This document shows, piece by piece, positions 1-7,382 of a stretch of DNA of 64,000 bases. Position 1 is the first letter of the stretch. Each line of letters starts with the position of its first letter. The notes under the pieces are model-generated. The model was given only the letters and a program-made list of their open reading frames with translations, ran no database searches and had not been told where the DNA came from. The translations under genes were made by a program, and so were the position numbers. The stretch is from Microbacterium sp. SORGH_AS_0862 (GTDB lineage Bacteria; Actinomycetota; Actinomycetes; Actinomycetales; Microbacteriaceae): contig NZ_JAUTAY010000001.1 of NCBI RefSeq assembly GCF_030818795.1, forward strand, positions 868,001 through 932,000, written 5' to 3'.

Positions 1-610
1 CGAAGAGGTCCATGACCTCGTCGGAGGTGCGCCGGTCGAGGTTTCCGGTGGGCTCGTCGGCGAGCAGCAGGCTCGGACGGCTGACGACCGCGCGCGCCAC
101 GGCGACGCGCTGGCGCTCACCGCCGGAGAGCAGCCCCGGCAGGAAGCCGGTGCGCCCGCCCAGCCCGACGCGTTCGAGCGCCGCACGAGCTCGGTCCTCG
201 CGTTCACCGCGCGGCACGCCGCTGTAGAGCATCGGCATCAGCACGTTGTCGAGCACCGTGCGCCGTGACATGAGGTGGAAGGCCTGGAACACGAACCCGA
301 TCCGGCGCGCCCGCACGGCGGCCCTGCTGTCCTCGTCCAGGGATGAGGTGAGCACGCCGTCAAGGTGGTACTCCCCCACGCTCGGCCTGTCGAGCAGACC
401 CAGGATGCTCAGCATCGTGGACTTGCCGGAGCCGCTGGGACCGACGATCGAGACGTAGTCGCCCCGCTCGACCGTGAGGTTGATCCCCTTGAGCGCCTGC
501 ACCTCCGGAGGGCCGGGGAAGGACCGGGTGACGTCGCGCAGCTGCACGAGGGGCGCCTCCGGCCCCGCGTCGATCCCGGCCGCATCCGTGGCGGCCGCGG
601 TGCGGGTCAT
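1..610 (-). CDS. MacB-type ABC transporter ATP-binding protein (partial, 3' end off window)
   Basis: About 203 N-terminal residues are visible; the gene runs off the left edge. Walker A is GPSGSGKST, followed by a Q-loop (FVFQAFHLM), the signature LSGGERQR and Walker B LLLADEP, in the order and spacing of the LolD/MacB ATPase family. The ATG at 610 overlaps the stop of the adaptor gene by 4 bases (ATGA), so the two are translationally coupled. By analogy with MacAB-type exporters it should energise a FtsX-like permease encoded just outside the window; the exported substrate cannot be inferred. Confidence 0.93.
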   Translation of the reverse strand, partial: MTRTAAATDAAGIDAGPEAPLVQLRDVTRSFPGPPEVQALKGINLTVERGDYVSIVGPSGSGKSTMLSILGLLDRPSVGEYHLDGVLTSSLDEDSRAAVRARRIGFVFQAFHLMSRRTVLDNVLMPMLYSGVPRGEREDRARAALERVGLGGRTGFLPGLLSGGERQRVAVARAVVSRPSLLLADEPTGNLDRRTSDEVMDLF

Positions 611-2235
611 CGCCCGACCACGACCAGGTCGCCCTCGCCCACCACGCCTTCGAGCGGGGTGATCTCCACTGCTCCGCTGGCGGCCAGGCCCGTCTTCACC
701 GTGACCAGGCGGGTCTTCGCGTCGGGGTCGCGGGGGTCGCCCTCGACGACCTCGACCCGCGCCTCGCCGCCGGGTCCTGCTGTCAGGGCGGCAACGGGGA
801 CGGAGAGGACCTCGCCCTCGGTCGCACCCACGGGGATGGCGACGCGCACGTTGGATCCCTGCATCTGCTGGATCTGCTCGGGCGTCAGCGGGTCGGGCTC
901 CAGCTCGATCGACCAGCGCCCCGTCGAGTCCTTGCTCGTGCTGGGAGCGAGAGCGGTGATGACGGCGCGGTGGGGGGTTCCATCGGGCAGATCGAAGCTG
1001 GCCTCGCCTCCCACCTGCAACAGGGCCGCATCCGCTTCGCCCGCCGATCCGGTGAGGCGCACGGTGGCGCCGGAGACCGTCATCGCCGCGCCCTGCAGAA
1101 CCGCACCGCGGGCGACGTTGACGGTGTCGACACGGCGCGGCAGGCCCGTCAGGTACAGCACCTCGGACGAGGGCAGGAACGCCATGGACCCCTCGCGGGC
1201 ACGCTGCAGGTCCTGCTGCGCCTGCTCCACCTGGGCGTTCGCGGCGTCGACGGCCGCGCGCTGGGCAGAGGTGTCGGCGGGCGCATCGAGCTGCTGACGC
1301 TCGAGCCGGCGCAGCGCGAGCGTGTCCTGCAGATCGGCGATCTCGGATGCGGGTCGGTTCGCCGCGATCGCGTCGTCGACGGCACGCTGGGCCGCCGCGA
1401 CCGCGTTGTCGGCGCTCTTGACGGTGACGACGTCGGCCCCCGATCGCGCCTTGTCCAGATCGGCCCGGGCTGCGGCGACGGCCTGCTGAGCCGAGCGCAC
1501 GCCCGCCTCGGCGGCGCTCACGGCCTGGGCGGCGCCCTCATCGCCGGAGGGGGCGGGGTAGCCGACGGCCGCGTAGAGCGCCGTGATGCCCGCGGCTGTC
1601 TGGGCGTCGAACACGTTGGAGGCGGGGTCGCCGCCGTCGATTCCGACGCTGCGCAGCGCGTTCTTGAGCTGTACGACATCGGGCCCCGAGACGCCGAAGC
1701 GCAGGCTCCGGTAGGCGGGCAGGTCGCCCGGCAACACGATCACGGGGCGTCCGGCGACCTCCAGAGCGATCGACAGGGAGTTCAGCTCGGCGCCGACCTC
1801 GGGCACCTGTCCGGTGACGACGGCAGGTCCCGACAGGGTGGCCGTGTCGATGGTCACCTCCACCGCATCCGCGTAGCCGACGTCGGCGCGGATCGTCACA
1901 TCGTTGCTGAGCTCGCCGAACTCTACCGGAACCGTGATGAGTCCGGGCTCCGGTGCGTCGGCGCGGGATGCGGCCTCCACCGGCGAGACGACGAACGTTC
2001 CCACGAGCAGTCCGATCACGAGACTCGCCACCGCGACGGCGGACGTGATCCACAGCGGACGGTTGCCGCGGAACACGCGCCCCCACCCGCGCAGGGCGGC
2101 GAAGCGGTCGCGGGGAGCTCCCGCATCCTCCGCCTCGGTCGCGGCATCAGCCGCATCCTCGCCCAGCAGCTCGCGCGTGAGCGCGGAATCGTCCGGGGCG
2201 TCGTCGGGGACGGGCTCGACTTCCTTCCGTGCCAC
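607..2235 (-). CDS. HlyD/MacA-like membrane-fusion (adaptor) protein with peptidoglycan-binding-like domain
   Basis: 542 aa from a GTG at 2235 that begins 5 bases after the upstream lipoprotein stop. Acidic cytoplasmic N-terminus (about 70 residues), one membrane anchor (ITSAVAVASLVIGLLVGTFV), then an extracytoplasmic part. This has a stretch resembling a peptidoglycan-binding_1 repeat (GVSGPDVVQLKNAL), a long Ala/Gln/Arg-rich coiled coil (AAEAGVRSAQQAVAAARADL region) and a beta-rich C-terminal barrel, as in actinobacterial efflux RND/ABC periplasmic-adaptor-like proteins. The operon order lipoprotein-adaptor-ATPase supports a tripartite exporter or envelope machine. The N-terminal start is inferred: a longer reading would overlap the previous gene extensively. 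Confidence 0.88.
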   Translation of the reverse strand: MARKEVEPVPDDAPDDSALTRELLGEDAADAATEAEDAGAPRDRFAALRGWGRVFRGNRPLWITSAVAVASLVIGLLVGTFVVSPVEAASRADAPEPGLITVPVEFGELSNDVTIRADVGYADAVEVTIDTATLSGPAVVTGQVPEVGAELNSLSIALEVAGRPVIVLPGDLPAYRSLRFGVSGPDVVQLKNALRSVGIDGGDPASNVFDAQTAAGITALYAAVGYPAPSGDEGAAQAVSAAEAGVRSAQQAVAAARADLDKARSGADVVTVKSADNAVAAAQRAVDDAIAANRPASEIADLQDTLALRRLERQQLDAPADTSAQRAAVDAANAQVEQAQQDLQRAREGSMAFLPSSEVLYLTGLPRRVDTVNVARGAVLQGAAMTVSGATVRLTGSAGEADAALLQVGGEASFDLPDGTPHRAVITALAPSTSKDSTGRWSIELEPDPLTPEQIQQMQGSNVRVAIPVGATEGEVLSVPVAALTAGPGGEARVEVVEGDPRDPDAKTRLVTVKTGLAASGAVEITPLEGVVGEGDLVVVGR

Positions 2236-2240
2236 CTCGG

Positions 2241-3212
2241 TCAGCTCGCCTGCTCGGCGGCCGCCTTGAGGGCGTCGAGGTCGGCCTTGTTGTCGGCGAT
2301 GAACTGCTCCTCGAGCGCGAACTGCACCTTCTCGTACGCGTCGCGGTAGTTCGTCGCCTCGCGGCAATCCAGGTCGGCGATCGCCAGCGCGATCTCCTCT
2401 TCACCCAGCTCCTTGAGCTTCGGGTCGTCCTCGACGTAGTCCGTCTGTGAACTGTAGTACTCGTTCAGCTTGTCGGACATGCTCGTCTGCGCATCGCCTT
2501 GCTTTGCGAAGCCGGAGTGGCCCGCATCCGCCATGCACGAGGCCCACTCGGCGTCGATCTTCACGAAGCCCGGGTCGTCGGCCATCTTCGTGTAGAAATC
2601 GTTGATGGCGTCGTTGATGGACTGGAACTCTTCGTCCATCATCGGGTTGGCGCCGGACTCGTGCTGCGCCCAGCCCTGGCAGCCCGCCTTCGTCCAGTCG
2701 TACTCGTAGGAGCCGTCCTCGTTCAGCTCCTCCTCGCTGGGAGAGGGACCGTACAGGGCCTCGTAGAACGCCGTCTGCTCCGACTCCGACAGGCTCGAGA
2801 CGTAATCCTGGTTCGGGTCGACGTACTCCTCCTGGTCCGTGGGCGCCTCGTCGCGGCCGGGGAAGTTGATCATGCCGTAGCCGTACTGGGTCACCCAGTC
2901 ACGGTCGTCCGGCTTCCACTCGACGTCGCTGCTGCTGCTGAACGACACCGACTGGATGTTGGGCGTGTAGTCGAAGCCTTCCTCCGACATGCACTGCGCC
3001 ACGAGCTCCTCGGACTTCTTCTGCTGCTCGGTGAAGCGCGCCTCCTGCTCCTCGGTGGACAGATCGCCGCCCCAGACCGAGGACAGATAGGCCGACAGCG
3101 GGGACTCCGGGCGGTCATCGCCCTTGTCTCCGTCCGCGGCCGAGCATGCCGTGAGAGCGAGCGCCGCGACAACGGCGAGAGGCGCGATGGCGAGCAGGCG
3201 TGAACGAACCAT
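2241..3212 (-). CDS. Lipoprotein of unknown function, first gene of the exporter operon
   Basis: 323 aa. A type II signal peptide ends in the lipobox LTAC (Cys about residue 23), followed by a strongly acidic, Tyr/Ser/Glu-rich mature part with no family I recognise. The ATG at 3212 has a good ribosome site (GGGGGAA). It precedes the adaptor by 5 bases, so it is almost certainly co-transcribed with the MacAB-like pair and may be an extracytoplasmic partner or substrate receptor. The Cys-containing stretches (QCMSEEGF, KAGCQGW, SCMADAGHSG, DLDC) give an even number of cysteines beyond the lipobox, compatible with disulfides. Confidence 0.85.
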   Translation of the reverse strand: MVRSRLLAIAPLAVVAALALTACSAADGDKGDDRPESPLSAYLSSVWGGDLSTEEQEARFTEQQKKSEELVAQCMSEEGFDYTPNIQSVSFSSSSDVEWKPDDRDWVTQYGYGMINFPGRDEAPTDQEEYVDPNQDYVSSLSESEQTAFYEALYGPSPSEEELNEDGSYEYDWTKAGCQGWAQHESGANPMMDEEFQSINDAINDFYTKMADDPGFVKIDAEWASCMADAGHSGFAKQGDAQTSMSDKLNEYYSSQTDYVEDDPKLKELGEEEIALAIADLDCREATNYRDAYEKVQFALEEQFIADNKADLDALKAAAEQAS

Positions 3213-3277
3213 GATTCCCCCATAGGATCACCGGCGCCGATGCGACGACGCACATGCTCAGCTTAGGGATCACATAA

Positions 3278-3299
3278 CGTCTTCCCATCTGGGAAGACG
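3278..3299. promoter_or_regulatory. 22-bp interrupted palindrome (operator or short terminator)
   Basis: Two perfect 10-bp arms, CGTCTTCCCA and TGGGAAGACG, separated by 2 bp, in the 129-bp gap between the end of the sensor kinase gene and the start of the lipoprotein. On the minus strand it is followed by TTATG. It sits about 65 bp upstream of the lipoprotein ATG, a position suited to an operator; a short rho-independent terminator for the kinase gene is the alternative. Confidence 0.5.
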
Positions 3300-3341
3300 C
3301 CGCGCATCCGTCCCATCCGATCGGGTAGGGTGTCGCGCCGC

Positions 3342-4526
3342 TCAGATCAGCGGCAGTCGCGCGCGCAGAACCGCACCGCCTGTCGCGCCCGCGGCGAGTT
3401 CGAGGCTCCCCCCGACGACATCGAGCTGCTGGCGCAGCCGAGCCAGTCCCGACATCCGGGCGTCGCAGGAGGGCGAGGCACCGTCGCTGACGACCTCGAG
3501 CAGCAGCACGCCGCAGCTCACACGCGCGGCGAGTCGGATGCGGCGCGCGCCGCCATGGCGCAGCGCGTTCGTCTGCCCCTCCTCCAACACCCGTACCACG
3601 ACGATCCGCATCCGTTTGTCGATGCGGGCGTCGAGCACGGCGAGCATCGGCGACGCGTCGTCGACGATCTCGACGTGCGCAGGAGTGCGGGCGGCGAGCG
3701 CACGCACCGCGGGCGCCAGGCCCCGGTCGAGATCGACGGGGTACAGCCGCTCGCTCAGAGCGCGCAGTTCGTGCTCGCGCAGGCGGGCGAGCGTGTCTGC
3801 CACCTCGGTGATGCGCTCGGGCGATGGGCTCCCCGCGGCGATGTCGCGCAGCTCTGCCTCGAGCACGACGAACGTTCCCTGCACCGAGCCGTGGATCGTG
3901 GCGGCGACGTCCTTGCGCACCCGCAACTCCTCGGCACGGACATCGTCCATAAGGGTCAGCGCCCGTTCCTGCGCCTCGATGCGGGTCAGATCCGCCTCTC
4001 TGGCGCGGCGCCAGACATCCGCGAACTGGAGTCCGCTGCCTAGCGCGAGCAGTGCCAGGAGGAGGGTCATCGCCGTCTCCAGACCGACCACGCGCACCGC
4101 ACTCGCCGACCCCGGATCCACCACCCCGCTGACCACCTGCAAGACGGACCGGATGACAGCGGCTGTGACGGCGAGCGAGAGCACGATGACGAGCCGCGCG
4201 CGCGTGCCGCGCCGTTCCGGATGCAGCAGGAACGCTCCGCCGACCACGATCGCGACGGCGGTGAAGTTGTACGCCCAGCGCAGCGCGATCTCGGAGAACG
4301 GGTCCGGAGCGAGGTGGCGCATGTCGTCCGAGACGACCCCGAGCACGAGCACCGCCTGCACGCTGGCGAGCACCGCACCCAGGCCCGCCACGAGCGCGGT
4401 CGCGCCGACCATGATGCGCGAGAGCGCGCGCTCCTCGGATGCGGCCGCCCCTGCCGCCGGGGAGACGGTCACCGATCCGACGCGGCGGGCACGGCGGATC
4501 CATCTGTCGGAGGTGGGCGCGATCAC
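3342..4526 (-). CDS. Membrane sensor histidine kinase, NarL-partner type, orphan
   Basis: 394 aa from a GTG at 4526, which overlaps the stop of the upstream small gene (GTGA). The N-terminal half has about five hydrophobic segments (VGATALVAGLGAVLA, ALRWAYNFTAVAIVVGGAFLL, VIVLSLAVTAAVIRSVL and others). A dimerisation helix carries His near residue 212 in ATIHGSVQGT, followed by a HATPase domain with an N-box (NALRHGGA). The later nucleotide-binding boxes are degenerate (VVSDGASPS rather than a DxGxG motif), ending MSGLARLRQQLDVVGGSL. No response regulator lies beside it, so its partner is unknown. Enzymatic activity is plausible but not assured. Confidence 0.85.
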   Translation of the reverse strand: MIAPTSDRWIRRARRVGSVTVSPAAGAAASEERALSRIMVGATALVAGLGAVLASVQAVLVLGVVSDDMRHLAPDPFSEIALRWAYNFTAVAIVVGGAFLLHPERRGTRARLVIVLSLAVTAAVIRSVLQVVSGVVDPGSASAVRVVGLETAMTLLLALLALGSGLQFADVWRRAREADLTRIEAQERALTLMDDVRAEELRVRKDVAATIHGSVQGTFVVLEAELRDIAAGSPSPERITEVADTLARLREHELRALSERLYPVDLDRGLAPAVRALAARTPAHVEIVDDASPMLAVLDARIDKRMRIVVVRVLEEGQTNALRHGGARRIRLAARVSCGVLLLEVVSDGASPSCDARMSGLARLRQQLDVVGGSLELAAGATGGAVLRARLPLI

Positions 4527-4657
4527 TCTCGTTCGCGACGCCCGCGCACGACGATGGTCACCAGCGTGGCGAATCCGACCAGGCCCAGCGCCGCCCAGAC
4601 CCACGGCAGACCTTGTGTCGCCGTGGCCGCCCATGCGGCAGCATTAGCGAGAGACAT
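4523..4657 (-). CDS. Small single-pass membrane protein (44 aa)
   Basis: The ATG at 4657 is preceded by a strong ribosome site (GGAAGGA, 6 nt away). One transmembrane helix (LPWVWAALGLVGFATLVTIVV) is followed by an Arg-rich tail (RGRRERE). It overlaps the sensor kinase start by 4 bases, which suggests translational coupling and a possible role as an accessory or stabilising subunit of the kinase. That function is inference only. Confidence 0.65.
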   Translation of the reverse strand: MSLANAAAWAATATQGLPWVWAALGLVGFATLVTIVVRGRRERE

Positions 4658-4860
4658 CGCACGTCCTTCCCCAGACAGGCGACTCCCCCAGGAGACCGCC
4701 GTGACGAACCTAGCCTCGACGCGGCCGGCGGGAGTGTGCGGCTGAGTAGTTTCCCCCGGCGCCGCCGACATCCGGGAAGTCCGATGAGCGTTATCGTTCA
4801 CCGGCCCGAAATAAGGCCTGTGGCAGGATGGTGCGCGATACTCCCGATCTGAGAGGCACC

Positions 4861-6318
4861 ATGGAACTCAGCGACTACATCCGGGTTCTGCGGAAGAACT
4901 GGCTGATCATCGTCGTCGCAACTCTCGTCGGGCTGGGGGCGGCCGCCGGATATTCGCTGACCCGCACGCCCCTCTATGAGTCGCAGGCCTCGGTGGTCGT
5001 CTCGACGCAGTCCAGCGGCAGCGTGCAGGAAATCTCGCAGGGCTCGACGTTCACCCAGCAGCGTGTGGCGACCTACGTCAACGTCGCCACCACCCCGCTC
5101 GTTCTCGATCCGGTGATCCGCGATCTCGGACTCGACGTCACCGCCGGCGCTCTGGCCAAGAGCGTGAACGTCAGCAGCACCCTCAACACGACCTTCATCA
5201 CGATCGCCGTGACCGATGCCGACCCCGTCCAGGCCGCCGACATCGCCAACGCCGTGGCGAGCCAGCTCCCGCTCGCGGTCGAGGAGATCGAGCCGTCCAC
5301 CGGCGGCGAGAGCCCGGTGCGCCTCACGACGGCGCGCACGGCGATCCCCACGAACGTGCCGGTCAGCCCGAACGTCCCCCTGAACCTCGCGCTCGGGGCG
5401 CTTATCGGTTTGGCGGTCGGCATCGGCATCGCGGTGCTGCGGACCGTCCTCGACACCCGTATCCGCACCATCCGCGATGTCAACCAGATCACCGATCGCC
5501 CGATCCTCGGTGCGATCCCCTTCGACGCGAAGGCGGCGGAGCGGCCCATCATCATCCAGGCCGATCCGTACAACACGCGCTCGGAGTCCTTCCGGGCCCT
5601 GCGCACCAACCTGCAGTTCATCGAGATGGACGGCGGTCACTCCTTCGTGATCACCTCCTCCATCCCGAGCGAGGGCAAGTCCACCACGACCGTGAACCTG
5701 GCGATCGCACTCGCGGATGCCGGAAAGCGCGTCGCTCTCATCGACACGGACCTGCGCAAGCCCAAGGTCGCCGAGTACCTCGGCATCGAGGGCGGAGCGG
5801 GTCTGACGGATGTACTGATCGGTCGCGCGAAGGTCGGCGACGTGATGCTGCCCTGGGGCAAGCGCCCGCTGTTCGTGCTGCCGGCGGGCAAGGTGCCCCC
5901 GAACCCGAGCGAGCTGCTCGGTTCGCGTCAGATGGCGCAGCTGCTCGAGGCGATCAGCCGTGACTTCGACGTGGTGCTTCTGGATGCTCCCCCGCTGCTG
6001 CCGGTGACGGATGCGGCGATCCTGTCGCGTGAGACGACGGCGGCGATCCTCGTCGTCGCGGCGGGTCGCACGACGACCGGTCAGCTCACCGCGGCACTGA
6101 CGGCTCTCGAGACGGTCGACGCGAAGGTCGGCGGCATCGTCATGAGCATGGTCCCCACCCGCGGACCGGATGCGTACGGGTACGGATACGGATATGGATA
6201 CGGCGGCTACGGGACGTACGGCACGGCTCCGGAGCCGGCACCGGCGAAGGCGAAGAACTCACGCAAGCGGGCGCCGGAGGACGACGCCGGCCTCGACGAG
6301 CTCGTGAAGGGCTCCTGA
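4861..6318 (+). CDS. Wzz-domain bacterial tyrosine kinase (BY-kinase), polysaccharide co-polymerase
   Basis: 485 aa. An N-terminal chain-length-determinant domain (MELSDYIRVLRKNWLIIVV) has a first membrane helix; a second lies around residue 180 (LALGALIGLAVGIGIAV). The cytoplasmic kinase domain has Walker A SEGKSTT near residue 272, Walker A' IDTDLRKPK near 294, Walker B VVLLDAPPLL and a C-terminal Tyr cluster (seven Tyr between about 439 and 453) for autophosphorylation. This is the fused CpsC-CpsD / Wzc-like arrangement of actinobacteria. The start follows GAGAGG; an ATG 33 bases upstream is possible. It should control chain length and export of the glycan made by the 41-57 kb cluster, although it lies 36 kb away. 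Confidence 0.93.
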   Translation: MELSDYIRVLRKNWLIIVVATLVGLGAAAGYSLTRTPLYESQASVVVSTQSSGSVQEISQGSTFTQQRVATYVNVATTPLVLDPVIRDLGLDVTAGALAKSVNVSSTLNTTFITIAVTDADPVQAADIANAVASQLPLAVEEIEPSTGGESPVRLTTARTAIPTNVPVSPNVPLNLALGALIGLAVGIGIAVLRTVLDTRIRTIRDVNQITDRPILGAIPFDAKAAERPIIIQADPYNTRSESFRALRTNLQFIEMDGGHSFVITSSIPSEGKSTTTVNLAIALADAGKRVALIDTDLRKPKVAEYLGIEGGAGLTDVLIGRAKVGDVMLPWGKRPLFVLPAGKVPPNPSELLGSRQMAQLLEAISRDFDVVLLDAPPLLPVTDAAILSRETTAAILVVAAGRTTTGQLTAALTALETVDAKVGGIVMSMVPTRGPDAYGYGYGYGYGGYGTYGTAPEPAPAKAKNSRKRAPEDDAGLDELVKGS

Positions 6319-6337
6319 GCAGAGAGGCGTTCGTGCG

Positions 6338-7228
6338 ATGTCCTCACGTCGTCGCCCGATTCATCGCTCCACCCCCGTCAGCCGCGCGCTGACGGGGGTT
6401 CTCGTTTCTGTCCTGGCGGTCGCCACGATCGCACTCGCGGTGTTCGCGCTGACGCCGCGTACGCCGCCCGAGACGCGCCCGCTTCGCACGACGACACCGT
6501 CCGTCACGCCGTCCGCTTCGCCGTCGACCTCGCCGTCCCCCGCCGCGTCGGCCTCGTCTGCACCGCTCGCGCCGGTTGCGGCGCCCGGCGCCGCGGAGCG
6601 GTTCCTCGCCGTGGGTGAGCAGGCGATGTGGCGGGCGTCCGCCGGCGACTGCGGAACGACCGCACCCCTGCTGGAGCGATCCATCGACGGCGGCCAGACC
6701 TGGAGCGACGTCACGCCGCGCTATCTCGGCATCGGCGAGATCCTGCACGTCGAGGCGTTCGTCGGAACGGAAGCGCGCATCGTCGCGCGCATGGGTGCCG
6801 CCTGCGAGACGCAGGGGCTGCGCACCTTCACACAGGGACGCTTCTGGGAACAGGATGCGGCGACCCTCGCCGCGGCGACCTATGTCGACCCTGCGGCGTC
6901 CACCGTGATCGTGACCCCGTCCGGCCGCATCGAGGCGCCGTGCGCAGCACCCTGGGGCGCGCAGGGCGACGCCGGCGCGCTCACGATCGTGTGCGACGGC
7001 ATCGCTCAGCAGTGGGACGGCAGCGCCTGGCAGGCCGTGGCGGAACGCGCTGTCGCCGCCGTCTGGACGACCGACGGTGCGCGCGTCGCGCGCACGGACC
7101 CCTCCTGCGCCGGCCTGATCGTCGGCGATACCTGCCTCGCGGACGCCCCCGCCGCCCCCGCCGCCCTCGCGACGTCTGCCGACACCCTGTGGCTCTGGGC
7201 CGGCGACACCGTCCGCGCGCTTCCCTGA
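6338..7228 (+). CDS. Secreted or membrane-anchored Asp-box protein of unknown function
   Basis: 296 aa. The basic N-terminus is followed by one membrane helix or uncleaved signal (ALTGVLVSVLAVATIALAVFAL), a Ser/Pro/Thr linker (residues about 45-75) and an extracellular domain with one clear Asp-box (SIDGGQTW), the motif of sialidase/BNR and WD-like beta-propellers. Four to six Cys suggest disulfides. It starts 19 bases after the BY-kinase stop and is probably in the same transcript, so a role in cell-surface glycan metabolism is plausible. A perfect 11-bp hairpin lies inside codons 12-21. Confidence 0.75.
   Translation: MSSRRRPIHRSTPVSRALTGVLVSVLAVATIALAVFALTPRTPPETRPLRTTTPSVTPSASPSTSPSPAASASSAPLAPVAAPGAAERFLAVGEQAMWRASAGDCGTTAPLLERSIDGGQTWSDVTPRYLGIGEILHVEAFVGTEARIVARMGAACETQGLRTFTQGRFWEQDAATLAAATYVDPAASTVIVTPSGRIEAPCAAPWGAQGDAGALTIVCDGIAQQWDGSAWQAVAERAVAAVWTTDGARVARTDPSCAGLIVGDTCLADAPAAPAALATSADTLWLWAGDTVRALP
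6371..6399 (+). promoter_or_regulatory. Terminator-like hairpin inside the start of a coding region
   Basis: Perfect 11-bp arms ACCCCCGTCAG and CTGACGGGGGT with a 7-nt loop, followed by TCTCGTTTCTG. It occupies codons 12-21 of the Asp-box protein gene, about 50 bases after the BY-kinase stop, so it could attenuate transcription or limit translation between the two genes. Confidence 0.6.
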
Positions 7229-7259
7229 CCCAGCCGCATCCGGTCCCGGCGAGGTGGGA

Positions 7260-7329
7260 CCGAACTCCTGCAATACCCGCCGCTCACCGCCCCCCGAATC
7301 ACCCCAGGCGCACATCTGCAGGAGTTCGG
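7260..7329. repeat. Dispersed inverted repeat, family 1, copy 1
   Basis: Perfect 13-bp arms CCGAACTCCTGCA and TGCAGGAGTTCGG bound a 70-bp element in the gap between convergent genes. The same arms recur at 17721, 17889 and 27833. The inner sequence differs from the other copies, so the arms are what is conserved. Confidence 0.85.
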
Positions 7330-7337
7330 GTCGCCAC

Positions 7338-7374
7338 GGAGGTGGAGGGCGCACCGATCTCGCCCTCCACCTCC
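7338..7374. terminator. Bidirectional hairpin terminator candidate
   Basis: Perfect 13-bp stem GGAGGTGGAGGGC / GCCCTCCACCTCC with an 11-nt loop, placed between two converging genes (Asp-box protein and anchored glycanase). No strong T-run follows on either strand, so it may depend on stem strength alone. Confidence 0.65.
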
Positions 7375-7382
7375 GCTTCCGC

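Noticed and set aside
970..2349. Long open frame opposite the adaptor gene
   Set aside because: Antisense shadow produced by high GC; no motif, no ribosome site, and the minus-strand frame has clear adaptor features.
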